Positions 43,374 through 51,170 of a stretch of 64,000 nt of DNA are shown piece after piece (the stretch's first letter is position 1; each line of letters starts with the position of its first letter). The DNA is from Belnapia rosea (GTDB taxonomy: Bacteria; Pseudomonadota; Alphaproteobacteria; Acetobacterales; Acetobacteraceae): contig NZ_FMZX01000001.1 in assembly GCF_900101615.1 (NCBI RefSeq), positions 744,001-808,000 on the forward strand, in the 5' to 3' direction. A program made the translations under genes and the position numbers. The notes beneath the pieces were generated by a model, which ran no database searches, had not been told where the DNA came from, and saw only the letters and a program-made list of their open reading frames with translations.

Positions 43374-44410
43374 GCCTTCGCCTTTCGGGCATCCACCACG
43401 CCTATGGGGCGAAGCCAGTGCTGCGCGGCGTCGACCTGGAGGTGGCGGCGGGCGAGATCCTGTGCCTGCTCGGCCCATCGGGCGATGGCAAGACCACGCT
43501 GCTCCGCCTCGTCGCGGGGCTGGAGCCCCTGCAGGCCGGCCGGATCGAGCTCGGCGACGCCCTCGTCGGCGAGCCGGGGCGGGAACTGCCGCCCGAGGCC
43601 CGGCATGTCGGCTTCGTCTTCCAGGACTACGCGCTCTTCCCGCATCTGACGGTCGCCGAGAATGTCGCCTTCGGCCTGCGCCGCGTCCCGCGCGGCGAAC
43701 GGACCTGGCTGGTGGCCGAGGCGCTGGCCCGGGTCGGGCTGGAGGCGCTGGCCAATGCCTATCCCCATATGCTCTCGGGCGGCCAGCAGCAGCGCGTGGC
43801 GCTCGCCCGGGCGCTGGCACCGCGGCCACAGGTGCTGCTGCTGGATGAGGCCTTCGCCAGCCTCGATGCCCGGCTGCGCGAGCAGGTGCGGGATGACACG
43901 CTGCATGTCCTGCAGACCGCCGGCATCCCCGCCCTCATCGTCACCCATGATGCCGAGGAGGCCATGTTCCTCGCCGACCGAATCGCGCTGATGCGGGAGG
44001 GCAGGGTGGTCCAGCTCGGCACCCCGGAGGAGCTCTATCTCCGCCCCTCCAGCCCCTTCGTCGCCACCTTCCTCGGCGAGGTGAACCGGCTGCCGGCGCG
44101 GGTTGCAGGCGGCCGGGTCGAGACGCCGCTCGGGCCCTTGCCCTGTTCCTTGCCCGATGGGCCGGCCGAGGTGCTGCTCCGCCCCGAGGGCCTCCGCCTC
44201 GGCACGGCCGAGGGGCTGGGCGCCGAGGTCCAAGCCTGCCGGCTGCTCGGCGCCACCAGCCTCGTCCATCTGGCGCTGCCGGACGGGGCGGGCGGGGTGG
44301 TCCATCTCCATGCGCGGCTGCCCCCCGGGCTCCGGCTCCGGCGTGGAGAGCAGGTGAAGGTCTCGTTGGATCCCGAACGCGCCTTCGTATTTCCCGCGCC
44401 TCCTCCCTAG
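43370..44410 (+). CDS. ABC transporter ATP-binding protein (Fe3+/polyamine type) without partners
   Basis: A 346-residue ABC importer ATPase with Walker A GPSGDGKTTLL near residue 38, signature LSGGQQQRVALARAL near residue 133, Walker B VLLLDEAFASLD and the H-loop VTHDAEEAMFLADR. The last 110 residues form a TOBE-like domain as in FbpC/PotA. The GDG in place of GAG/GCG in Walker A is tolerated in the family. No permease or binding protein is nearby: it overlaps scpB by four bases and precedes tatB, in a place where tatA often lies. It either serves a transporter encoded elsewhere or has been inserted into this operon. Confidence 0.9.
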   Translation: MSLRLSGIHHAYGAKPVLRGVDLEVAAGEILCLLGPSGDGKTTLLRLVAGLEPLQAGRIELGDALVGEPGRELPPEARHVGFVFQDYALFPHLTVAENVAFGLRRVPRGERTWLVAEALARVGLEALANAYPHMLSGGQQQRVALARALAPRPQVLLLDEAFASLDARLREQVRDDTLHVLQTAGIPALIVTHDAEEAMFLADRIALMREGRVVQLGTPEELYLRPSSPFVATFLGEVNRLPARVAGGRVETPLGPLPCSLPDGPAEVLLRPEGLRLGTAEGLGAEVQACRLLGATSLVHLALPDGAGGVVHLHARLPPGLRLRRGEQVKVSLDPERAFVFPAPPP

Positions 44411-44476
44411 ATTGGCGTGGGCGGGCTATCCTGCTAACGGAGGCGGCGCGCGCGACGAGGTGCGGCCGGAGACACG

Positions 44477-45013
44477 ATGTTCGATCTAGCCTGGTCCGAG
44501 ATTGCCCTGATCGGCGTGGTGGCGCTCGTCGTCATCGGCCCGAAGGACCTGCCCGAAGCCATCCGCGGCGTCGCCCGCGGCATCGCCAAGCTGCGCCGCA
44601 TGGCCAGCGAGTTCCAGGGCCAGGCCGACGAGCTGGTGCGCGAGGCGAATCTCGACGAGGTGCGGCAGTCGATCAACGAGATCCGCAATTTCAACGTCCG
44701 TGACGAGTTCACCAAGGCGGTGGACAAGGACGGGTCGATCCGGAAGACCTTCACCGACGACCCGCTGAAGCCGGGCTACACGTCACCCTCGGCTTCCACC
44801 ACCCCGGCCGCCGAGAGCTTCGGCCCACCGGCCCCGGCGGGCGAAGCCGCCGCCGAGGCCCCGCGCCCGCCTGCCGCCCCGGCTTTCATCCCGCCGAGCG
44901 CCGTGCCGCCCGCCCCGGTGGCGTCTCCGGCAGCCGCCGCCGCACCGCCGCCCGCCTTCGTGCCGCCGGCCGAGCCGCCCGCGACCCCGCCCCAACCGAC
45001 CCAGCAGAGCTGA
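44477..45013 (+). CDS. tatB: Sec-independent translocase protein TatB
   Basis: TatB, with TatC, receives twin-arginine signal peptides. The 178-residue protein has one N-terminal membrane helix with MFDLAWSEIALIGVVALVVIG, written here in two parts as MFDLAWSEIA and LIGVVALVVIG, then the hinge GPKDLPEAIRGVARGIAKLRR and an amphipathic helix, and finally a long Pro/Ala-rich tail from about residue 95. The start MFD and Glu8 are those of TatB, not TatA. tatC follows after 12 bases. No tatA is found in this window. Confidence 0.9.
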   Translation: MFDLAWSEIALIGVVALVVIGPKDLPEAIRGVARGIAKLRRMASEFQGQADELVREANLDEVRQSINEIRNFNVRDEFTKAVDKDGSIRKTFTDDPLKPGYTSPSASTTPAAESFGPPAPAGEAAAEAPRPPAAPAFIPPSAVPPAPVASPAAAAAPPPAFVPPAEPPATPPQPTQQS

Positions 45014-45025
45014 GCACCCAGACCC

Positions 45026-45817
45026 GTGCCGCGCGACCAGGACGACCCCATCGACGACAAGCCGATGCCGCTGCTTGACCACCTGATGGAGCTGCGCACG
45101 CGGCTCCTCTGGTCGGTCGGCGCCTTCGGCATCGCCTTCGCCGTCTGCTATTACTTCTCCGCGCAGATCTACGGCTTCCTGGCGCGGCCGCTGGCCGACA
45201 TCCTGCAATCGCAGGGCCATGGCGAGCGGCGGATGATCTTCACCGCCCTCTACGAGGCCTTCTTCACCTATCTGAAGGTCGCCTTCTTCGGCGCGGTCTT
45301 CTTCAGCTTCCCGATGTGGGCGACGCAGCTCTGGCTCTTCGTCGCGCCCGGCCTCTACCGCAGCGAGAAGCGGGCGATAACGCCCTTCCTGGTCGCCTCG
45401 CCCTTCCTCTTCGTCCTGGGCGCGGCACTGGCCTATTACTTCATCTTCCCGCTCGCCTGGCACTTCTTCATCACCTTCGAGACGCCACCGGGCGAGGGCG
45501 CGCTGCCGATCCAGCTCGAGGCCAAGGTCAGCGAATATCTCTCGCTGGTCATGCAGATGATTCTCGCCTTCGGCATCGCCTTCCAGCTGCCGGTGCTGCT
45601 GACGCTGCTCTGCCGCGTCGGCATCCTGAGCGTGGAGTCGCTGAAGAAGGGCCGGCGCTACGCCATCGTCGGCATGTTCGTGTTCGCCGCCGTGATCACG
45701 CCGCCCGACGTCATCAGCCAGATCGGCCTCGCCGTGCCGATGATTGCCCTTTACGAGATCTCGATCATCGCCGCGACCTGGATGGGGCGGAAGAAGGACG
45801 GCGGGACGAAGACCTGA
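45026..45817 (+). CDS. tatC: Sec-independent translocase protein TatC
   Basis: TatC is the six-helix core of the Tat pathway. The 263-residue product has the conserved N-terminal motif PLLDHLMELRTRLLWS near residue 14, the periplasmic loop FEAFF-like segment LYEAFFTYLKVA near residue 75, FSFPMWATQLWLFVAPGLY, and a C-terminal Lys/Gly tail. It starts with GTG at 45026, 12 bases after tatB; an ATG at 45065 would remove part of the conserved N-terminus. serS follows three bases later. Confidence 0.93.
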   Translation: MPRDQDDPIDDKPMPLLDHLMELRTRLLWSVGAFGIAFAVCYYFSAQIYGFLARPLADILQSQGHGERRMIFTALYEAFFTYLKVAFFGAVFFSFPMWATQLWLFVAPGLYRSEKRAITPFLVASPFLFVLGAALAYYFIFPLAWHFFITFETPPGEGALPIQLEAKVSEYLSLVMQMILAFGIAFQLPVLLTLLCRVGILSVESLKKGRRYAIVGMFVFAAVITPPDVISQIGLAVPMIALYEISIIAATWMGRKKDGGTKT

Positions 45818-45820
45818 ACC

Positions 45821-47077
45821 ATGCATGACATCCGCGCCCTTCGCGCCGACCCGGCCGGGTTCGACGCCGCCATGGCCCGCCGCGGCCTCGCCCCGCTGAG
45901 CGCCGAATTGCTGGCCCTCGACGCCGCCCGGCGCGAGGAGGTGACGCGCCAGCAGGAGGCGCTGACCCGCCGCAACGAGCTGGCGAAGCAGATCGGCATG
46001 CGGAAGCGCAAGGGCGAGGACACGGCGGCGCTCGAGGACGAGGCCCGTGAGCTCCGCCAATTCCTCGAAGCCTTCGAGACCCGGCGCTTCGAGATCGACG
46101 ACCGGCTCGCCACTCTCCCCAACATCCTCGACGCGGACGTCCCCGACGGCCGTGACGAGTCGGACAACGTTGTCCTGCACCAGCAGGGCGAGCCGCCACG
46201 GCCAAATTTCACGCCGAAGCAGCATTTCGAGCTGGGCGAGGCGCTCGGCCTGATGGATTTCGCCGCCGCCACCAAGCTCGCCGGGGCCCGCTTCACCGTC
46301 CTCCGCGGTGCCCTCGCCCGGCTGGAGCGCGCCCTCGGCCAGTGGATGCTGACCCTCCACGCGACGGAGCACGGCTACACCGAGACGGCGGTGCCCTATC
46401 TCGTTAACGCCGCCAGCATGTACGGCACCGGCCAGCTGCCGAAATTCGAGGAAGACCTCTTCAAGACGACCGATGGCCGCTACCTCATCCCGACCGCCGA
46501 GGTGCCGCTGACCAACCTGGTCCGCGAGGAGATCGTGCCCGAAGCCTCGCTGCCCTTCCGCTTCACCGCCCTCTCACCGAGCTTCCGCTCCGAGGCCGGC
46601 AGTGCGGGTCGGGATACGCGCGGCATGCTCCGCCAGCACCAGTTCCACAAGGTCGAGATGGTCTCCGTCACCCGCCCCGAGGACAGCGCGGCGGAGCATG
46701 AGCGGATGACGCGTTGCGCCGAGCGGGTGCTGACCGAGCTCGGCCTCACCTGGCGCCGCATCGTGCTCTGCGCCGGCGATACTGGCTTCGGCGCGGCGAA
46801 GACCTATGATCTCGAGGTTTGGCTGCCAGGGCAGGGGGCATGGCGGGAGATCTCCTCCTGCTCCAACTGCCGCGACTTCCAGGCCCGGCGGATGAATGCC
46901 CGGATGAAGCCCACGGAAGGCAAGGGCAACGTCTTCCTGCACACGCTGAACGGCAGCGGCGTCGCCGTCGGCCGTGCCCTCATCGCGGTTATGGAAACCC
47001 ACCAGCAGTCCGACGGTAGCATCATTGTGCCCGAAGTCCTCCGCCCCTGGATGGGTGGAACGGACCGCATCGCCTGA
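45821..47077 (+). CDS. serS: seryl-tRNA synthetase
   Basis: SerS charges tRNA-Ser. The 418-residue class II enzyme has an N-terminal antiparallel coiled-coil arm (about residues 25-105, rich in Glu/Arg/Leu), motif 2 with [21 protein letters not shown], and motif 3 with [24 protein letters not shown] lies ahead of motif 2. It closes the argS-to-serS rightward series and is followed by two strong hairpins. Confidence 0.95.
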   Translation: MHDIRALRADPAGFDAAMARRGLAPLSAELLALDAARREEVTRQQEALTRRNELAKQIGMRKRKGEDTAALEDEARELRQFLEAFETRRFEIDDRLATLPNILDADVPDGRDESDNVVLHQQGEPPRPNFTPKQHFELGEALGLMDFAAATKLAGARFTVLRGALARLERALGQWMLTLHATEHGYTETAVPYLVNAASMYGTGQLPKFEEDLFKTTDGRYLIPTAEVPLTNLVREEIVPEASLPFRFTALSPSFRSEAGSAGRDTRGMLRQHQFHKVEMVSVTRPEDSAAEHERMTRCAERVLTELGLTWRRIVLCAGDTGFGAAKTYDLEVWLPGQGAWREISSCSNCRDFQARRMNARMKPTEGKGNVFLHTLNGSGVAVGRALIAVMETHQQSDGSIIVPEVLRPWMGGTDRIA

Positions 47078-47087
47078 CTCGAGGGTT

Positions 47088-47109
47088 CCAAGGGCCCTTC
47101 GGCCCTTGG
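47088..47109. terminator. first hairpin after serS
   Basis: CCAAGGGCC-CTTC-GGCCCTTGG is a perfect nine-base stem with a stable tetraloop, ten bases past the serS stop. It lies in the 70-base gap between convergent serS and the DUF815 gene and can act in both directions. Confidence 0.65.
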
Positions 47110-47119
47110 CGGGAGGAGC

Positions 47120-47144
47120 TTGAGGAGGGCAGAGCCCTCCTCAA
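47120..47144. terminator. second hairpin after serS
   Basis: TTGAGGAGGGC-AGA-GCCCTCCTCAA is a perfect 11-base stem with a three-base loop, three bases from the DUF815 stop. The AT-ended stem gives a short T-rich or A-rich flank on each strand. With the first hairpin it fills the whole convergent gap. Confidence 0.65.
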
Positions 47145-47147
47145 CCT

Positions 47148-47993
47148 TCAGGCGGCGACGCCCATCCGCCCCGCCAGATCCTGGATGAACTGCCAGGCGA
47201 CACGCCCGGACCGCCCGCCGCGCGTCACCGACCACTCATTCGCCTGGCGCCGCAGCTCCTCCTCGCCGACCTCAAGGCCCAGTGCCCGCGCATAGCCCTC
47301 GACCATGGCGAAATAGGTCGGCTGGTCGCAATTATGGAAGCCGAGCCAGAGGCCGAAGCGGTCGCTCAGCGAGACCTTTTCCTCCACCGCCTCGCCCGGG
47401 TTGATGGCGGTGCTGCGCTCGTTCTCGATCATGTCGCGCGACATCAGGTGGCGGCGGTTGCTGGTGGCGTAGAACAGCACATTGGCCGGCCGCCCCTCGA
47501 TGCCGCCATCCAGCACGCTCTTCAGCGCCTTGTAGTCGGCATCCTCGCGCTCGAAGGAGAGGTCGTCGCAGAAGACGAGGCAGCGCCGCGGCTGCGCGCG
47601 CAGGATGTTCAGCAGTGCGGGCAGGGTGCGGATGTCCTCGCGCTGGATCTCGATCAGCGCCAGGCTGCCCGGCCGCTCCGCCAGCGCCGCGGCATGCGCC
47701 GCCTTCACCAGGGAGGACTTGCCCATGCCCCGCGCGCCCCAGAGCATGACGTTGTTGGCCGGGAAGCCGCGGGCGAAGCGCAACGTGTTCTCGAGCAGGA
47801 TGCCCTTCTGCCGCTCGATCCCCTGCAGCAGCATGATCTCGACGCGGGCCACCTTCGGCACCGGGGAAAGCCGCGCGGTGGGCTCCGGGTGCCAGACGAA
47901 GGCATCGGCGCCCTCCAGGCTCGGTGGCGGCGGTGGCGGCGGCGCGAGGCGCTCCAGCGCCTCGGCGATGCGGGTCAGCAGGGCGGTGTCCAT
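47148..47993 (-). CDS. DUF815 AAA-type ATPase
   Basis: The 281-residue protein has a P-loop GARGMGKSSLVKAAH near residue 83, Walker B-like CLVFCDDLSFE near residue 140, and an arginine-finger region RHLMSRDMIENERS. DUF815 proteins are predicted AAA+ ATPases of unknown role, common in alphaproteobacteria beside serS or yajC. The N-terminal 30 residues include a run of eight prolines. The ATG at 47993 fits the family start; the long upstream reading is a shadow. No partner that would reveal a substrate is present. Confidence 0.85.
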   Translation of the reverse strand: MDTALLTRIAEALERLAPPPPPPPSLEGADAFVWHPEPTARLSPVPKVARVEIMLLQGIERQKGILLENTLRFARGFPANNVMLWGARGMGKSSLVKAAHAAALAERPGSLALIEIQREDIRTLPALLNILRAQPRRCLVFCDDLSFEREDADYKALKSVLDGGIEGRPANVLFYATSNRRHLMSRDMIENERSTAINPGEAVEEKVSLSDRFGLWLGFHNCDQPTYFAMVEGYARALGLEVGEEELRRQANEWSVTRGGRSGRVAWQFIQDLAGRMGVAA

Positions 47994-48092
47994 AATGCTT
48001 TCCAATTCGGGCGGACTTGACGGGCGGGGGGCGAAAGCTAGTTTGCGGCCGCCGCTCACGGCAAGCCGGCCCAACCAAGGAAATCGCCCGGG

Positions 48093-48437
48093 ATGCTCAT
48101 CTCCCCCGCCTATGCCCAGGACGCCGCCGGCGGCGCCGTCGGGCTCATCACGCAGCTTGCGCCGCTGCTGCTCATCTTCGGCGTCTTCTACTTCCTGCTG
48201 ATCCGCCCGCAGCAGAAGAAGCAGCGCGAGCACCGTGCCCTGCTCGCCTCGCTCAAGCGCGGCGACCGTGTACTGACGGCCGGCGGCATCATCGCCAAGG
48301 TCGTGACCGTGAAGGAAGGCGTGGACGAGGTCGAGGTGGAGATCGCCCCGAATGTCCGCGTCAGCGTGTTGCGCCAGACGATCGGCGACGTGCTGAAGCC
48401 GATCGGCGCCGCCGACACCCCGGCCGCCAAGGGTTGA
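48093..48437 (+). CDS. yajC: preprotein translocase accessory protein YajC
   Basis: YajC is a small inner-membrane protein of the SecDF-YajC complex. The 114-residue product has one membrane helix at about residues 17-38 followed by RPQQKKQREHRALLASLKRGD and the beta-rich segment VLTAGGIIAKV, the family hallmarks. It is divergent from the DUF815 gene. secD and secF, which usually follow yajC, are absent; a small secreted-protein gene starts inside its stop (TTGA). Confidence 0.92.
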   Translation: MLISPAYAQDAAGGAVGLITQLAPLLLIFGVFYFLLIRPQQKKQREHRALLASLKRGDRVLTAGGIIAKVVTVKEGVDEVEVEIAPNVRVSVLRQTIGDVLKPIGAADTPAAKG

Positions 48438-48859
48438 TCGCCCGCCGGGGGCTTGCGGCGCTGCTGCTTGCCCCGGCCGCCGCATGGGCCGCCGAGCCCG
48501 AGGCCCGGCGCGCCATCGGCGGCAGCCTCGTGGCACTGGCTGCCGAGCCTGCCGTGTCCCTGCCGCTCCGCAGCGCCGCCCGCGGTCGCCAGCGCGCGGT
48601 CTATGAGGGGCTGCGCATGCCCGGCCCGGCGGTGGCCCTGGTCGCCGAACGCTGGCTGGTCGGCTGGGGGCGCCAGGGCGAGCATGGCCTCTTCCTCGCC
48701 TTCGACTGGCAGGCCGAGCAGCTCTTCCTGCTGCTGCTGGACGAGGGCGAGGCCGTCTACCTCGCCCCCGGCCGCTTCGCCCGCTGGCCCGAGCCGCTGG
48801 CCGAGCCTTTCGCCCGCTTCGCGCCGGGCATCGCCGGTGGACCAGGCTTCGTCGATTAG
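48434..48859 (+). CDS. hypothetical exported protein after yajC
   Basis: No family recognised. The 141-residue product begins at a TTG that overlaps the yajC stop by four bases. It has a signal peptide of about 19 residues (ARRGLAALLLAPAAAWAA) and an exported domain with several short hydrophobic strands, WLVGWGRQGEHGLFLAFDW and a Leu-rich stretch FLLLLDEGEAVYLAPG. It looks like a small beta-rich periplasmic protein. The overlap argues that it is made together with YajC. Confidence 0.6.
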   Translation: MIARRGLAALLLAPAAAWAAEPEARRAIGGSLVALAAEPAVSLPLRSAARGRQRAVYEGLRMPGPAVALVAERWLVGWGRQGEHGLFLAFDWQAEQLFLLLLDEGEAVYLAPGRFARWPEPLAEPFARFAPGIAGGPGFVD

Positions 48860-48894
48860 GCAGGCTCCCCTCAATCGCCGGAGGAGAGATGCCC

Positions 48895-49491
48895 ATGACC
48901 GAACCGAAGACCCTGCTGCAGATGGCGGGCGCCCCGCTTGCCCCGCCACGACTCGCCGATGCGACCCTTGTCGTCGTCGACGCCCAGGGCGAGTACCGCA
49001 CCGGCAAGCTGCCGCTGGAGGGCATCGAGCCCGCCCTGGAGCGCCTGACGGCGCTGCTGGAGGCAGCCCGCGCTGCGGGCACCGCCATCATCCATATCGC
49101 CCATAAGGGCCGCCCCGGCAGCCTCTTCGACCGCAATTCGGAAGGCGGCGCCATCCTTGCCGCAGCCGCCCCGCGCGCGGGCGAGCCGGTGATCGAGAAG
49201 CCGCTGCCCAATGCCTTCGCCGGCACCAGCCTGGGTGAGGCGATCGCCAGCATCGGCCGGAAGGAGCTGATCCTCGCCGGCTTCCAGACGCATATGTGCA
49301 TCAGCAGCACCGCCCGCGCGGCGCTTGATCTCGGCTACCGGGTGACGATCGCGGCCGATGCCGCGGCGACCCGGCCCTTGCCGGATCCGATGGGCGGCCC
49401 CGCCCTCAGCGGCGCCGAAATCCACCGCATCGCGCTCGCCGAACTGGCCGACCGCTTCGCCGTGGTGGTGCCGGTCTCGGCCCTGAGCTGA
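48895..49491 (+). CDS. isochorismatase-family cysteine hydrolase
   Basis: A 198-residue cytoplasmic hydrolase. The catalytic triad is visible as D in VVVDAQGEY near residue 30, K in VIEKPLPNAFAGT near residue 102, and C in QTHMCISSTARAAL near residue 137. The family includes nicotinamidases, ureidoacrylate and biuret hydrolases and isochorismatases; missing subgroup motifs prevent assignment. The ATG at 48895 has GGAGGAG eight bases ahead; the ATG at 48889 is too close to it. It is unlinked to the allophanate operon at 61 kb. Confidence 0.88.
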   Translation: MTEPKTLLQMAGAPLAPPRLADATLVVVDAQGEYRTGKLPLEGIEPALERLTALLEAARAAGTAIIHIAHKGRPGSLFDRNSEGGAILAAAAPRAGEPVIEKPLPNAFAGTSLGEAIASIGRKELILAGFQTHMCISSTARAALDLGYRVTIAADAAATRPLPDPMGGPALSGAEIHRIALAELADRFAVVVPVSALS

Positions 49492-49501
49492 ACCGGGGGA
49501 G

Positions 49502-49530
49502 ACCCTTCCGCGGCCCAGCCGCGGAAGGGT
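49502..49530. terminator. first hairpin between the isochorismatase gene and sodB
   Basis: ACCCTTCCGCGGC-CCA-GCCGCGGAAGGGT is a perfect 13-base stem with a three-base loop, 11 bases past the hydrolase stop in the convergent gap. It can stop transcription from either side. Confidence 0.65.
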
Positions 49531-49543
49531 GCCCTTCTAGGCA

Positions 49544-49567
49544 GGAGCCCCCTTCGACCGGGGCTCC
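49544..49567. terminator. second hairpin before sodB end
   Basis: GGAGCCCC-CTTCGACC-GGGGCTCC, an eight-base stem in the same 106-base gap. Confidence 0.55.
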
Positions 49568-49572
49568 CGCGG

Positions 49573-49587
49573 CAACGCGCAGCGTTG
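49573..49587. terminator. third hairpin before sodB end
   Basis: CAACGC-GCA-GCGTTG, a six-base stem. On the minus strand it starts 11 bases after the sodB stop, so it is the first structure met by the sodB transcript. Confidence 0.45.
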
Positions 49588-49597
49588 TCCTGGAGAG

Positions 49598-50236
49598 TTA
49601 GGCGCTCTGGCCCGACTTCAGGCCGCCATCCTTCAGCAGGGTCTCGACCACTTCCCAGTCGACCAGCTTGTTCAGGAAGTTGTCGAGGTAGTTCGGGCGC
49701 ACATTGCGGAAGTCGAGATAATAGGCGTGCTCCCACACATCGACGCCGAGGATCGGTGTGCCCTCGCCGGTGGCGACGGGGTTGGAGCCGTTCGGGGTCT
49801 TCGTCACCTTCAGCTTGCCGTCGGCACCGACGATCAGCCAGGCCCAGCCGGAGCCGAACTGCGTCACGCCGGCCTGCTTGAAGGCTTCCTTGAACTGGGC
49901 GAGGCCGCCGAGATCCTGGTCGATCTTGGCCGCGAGCGCCGCCGGCAGCTTGTCCCCGCCGCCCTTCGGCGACATCACCTGCCAGAACAGGATGTGGTTC
50001 CAGTGCTGGCCCGCCTGGTTGAGCACCGGCAGACCATCGGCCCCGGCCTTGCCGGCCTCGGCGACGATCTGCTCCAGCGACTTGCCGGCGAGGCCCTTGC
50101 TCTCGACCAGACCGTTCAGCGCGGTGACATAGGCGTTGTGATGCTTGCCGTGATGGAGCTCGAGCGTCTCCTGGCACATGCCCTGGGCGGCGAGCGCGCT
50201 GGTATCGTAAGGCAGCGGCGGCAGGCTGAAGGCCAT
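49598..50236 (-). CDS. sodB: superoxide dismutase, Fe/Mn family
   Basis: This enzyme turns superoxide into oxygen and hydrogen peroxide. The 212-residue protein has metal ligands in LELHHGKHHNAYV near residue 27, NQAGQHWNHILFW near residue 75, and VDVWEHAYYLDFRN near residue 165; FGSGWAWL is also present. There is no signal peptide, so it is cytoplasmic. The ATG at 50236 is preceded by GGGAGAGA. Metal choice (Fe or Mn) is not certain from these motifs. Confidence 0.93.
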   Translation of the reverse strand: MAFSLPPLPYDTSALAAQGMCQETLELHHGKHHNAYVTALNGLVESKGLAGKSLEQIVAEAGKAGADGLPVLNQAGQHWNHILFWQVMSPKGGGDKLPAALAAKIDQDLGGLAQFKEAFKQAGVTQFGSGWAWLIVGADGKLKVTKTPNGSNPVATGEGTPILGVDVWEHAYYLDFRNVRPNYLDNFLNKLVDWEVVETLLKDGGLKSGQSA

Positions 50237-50330
50237 TGGGTCTCTCCCGTTATGTGGGTGTGGCACCCGGCAAGCCCGGGGGCTGGGGCCAGAGCTAGGC
50301 GGCGGCTTCCCGCGCGTCAAGCAAGCGGGC

Positions 50331-51170
50331 ATGAAGCCTCCGATGCCCAGCACGCTCTCCCCCGAGGCCCTTTCCCCGATCGGCGCCTTCGCCCGCGCCC
50401 ATGACCCGGACCGCTTCCTCTGCGCGCTCTTCGCCCCGGCCGAGCGGCGGGAGGCCCTCTTCACCCTGATCGCCTTCAACCACGAGCTGGCCCGGGCCCG
50501 CGAGGCGGCGCGCACGCCGATGATCGCGCTCATCCGCCTGCAATGGTGGCGCGATGCGGTGGAGGAGGCGGCGACCGGCAAGCCACCGCGCCGCCACGAG
50601 ATCGCCGGCCCGCTGCATGACGCGATCACCGCCGGCCTGCTCGATCCGGACTCGCTCCAGGCCATGGCCGATGCCCGCGAGGCCGAGGCGGAGGAGGAGG
50701 GCATCCCGACCGATGGCGCCTTCGGCGCCTATCTCCGCGCCAGCGCCGGCGGCTTCGCGGTCGCCGCCGGCCGGCTGCTGGGCGCCGAGGGCCCGGCACT
50801 CGCTGCGCTGCAGGAGGCCGGGGCCACCTATGGGCTGGCCGGCGTGCTGCGCAGCACCGCGGCGCTGGCGGCGCAGAACCGCTGCCTGCTCCCGGCCGAG
50901 TCCCTCGCCGCCGCCGGCCTCACCGCCGAGGCCGTCATCGCCGATCCCGGCTCGGCCGTGCCTGTCGTCGCCACCCTGGCCGGGCGTGGCCTCGACCAGG
51001 TGCGCGCCCTGCATCCCCGGCTGCCCCGCACCGCCATCGCCGCTGCCCTGCCGTTGGTGCTCGCCCGGCGCGACCTGCGCCGCCTGGCGCGCGGCGAGGC
51101 GGTCCCGCCGACGCGTGGCCTCGCCGATCGCCTTGCCGTCACCCTCGCCGGCCTCACCCGCCGGGTGTAG
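50331..51170 (+). CDS. squalene/phytoene synthase-like protein, NDUFAF6-type
   Basis: A 279-residue all-helical protein of the squalene/phytoene synthase fold. It has FAPAERREALFTLIAFN and IRLQWWRDAVEE near residues 65-76, which are the hallmarks of the NDUFAF6-like group, but lacks the Asp-rich DxxxD motifs needed to bind prenyl diphosphates. It is therefore probably not an enzyme of carotenoid or hopanoid synthesis. In mitochondria the homologue assists complex I assembly. Two in-frame starts (50331 and 50343) are possible. Its 3' end overlaps that of the convergent regulator by 17 bases. Confidence 0.82.
   Translation: MKPPMPSTLSPEALSPIGAFARAHDPDRFLCALFAPAERREALFTLIAFNHELARAREAARTPMIALIRLQWWRDAVEEAATGKPPRRHEIAGPLHDAITAGLLDPDSLQAMADAREAEAEEEGIPTDGAFGAYLRASAGGFAVAAGRLLGAEGPALAALQEAGATYGLAGVLRSTAALAAQNRCLLPAESLAAAGLTAEAVIADPGSAVPVVATLAGRGLDQVRALHPRLPRTAIAAALPLVLARRDLRRLARGEAVPPTRGLADRLAVTLAGLTRRV

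Noticed and set aside
48895-49491. Biuret hydrolase supplying AtzF
   Set aside because: The gene is of the right superfamily, but it is 12 kb from atzF, in another operon, and lacks recognisable biuret-hydrolase subgroup features.
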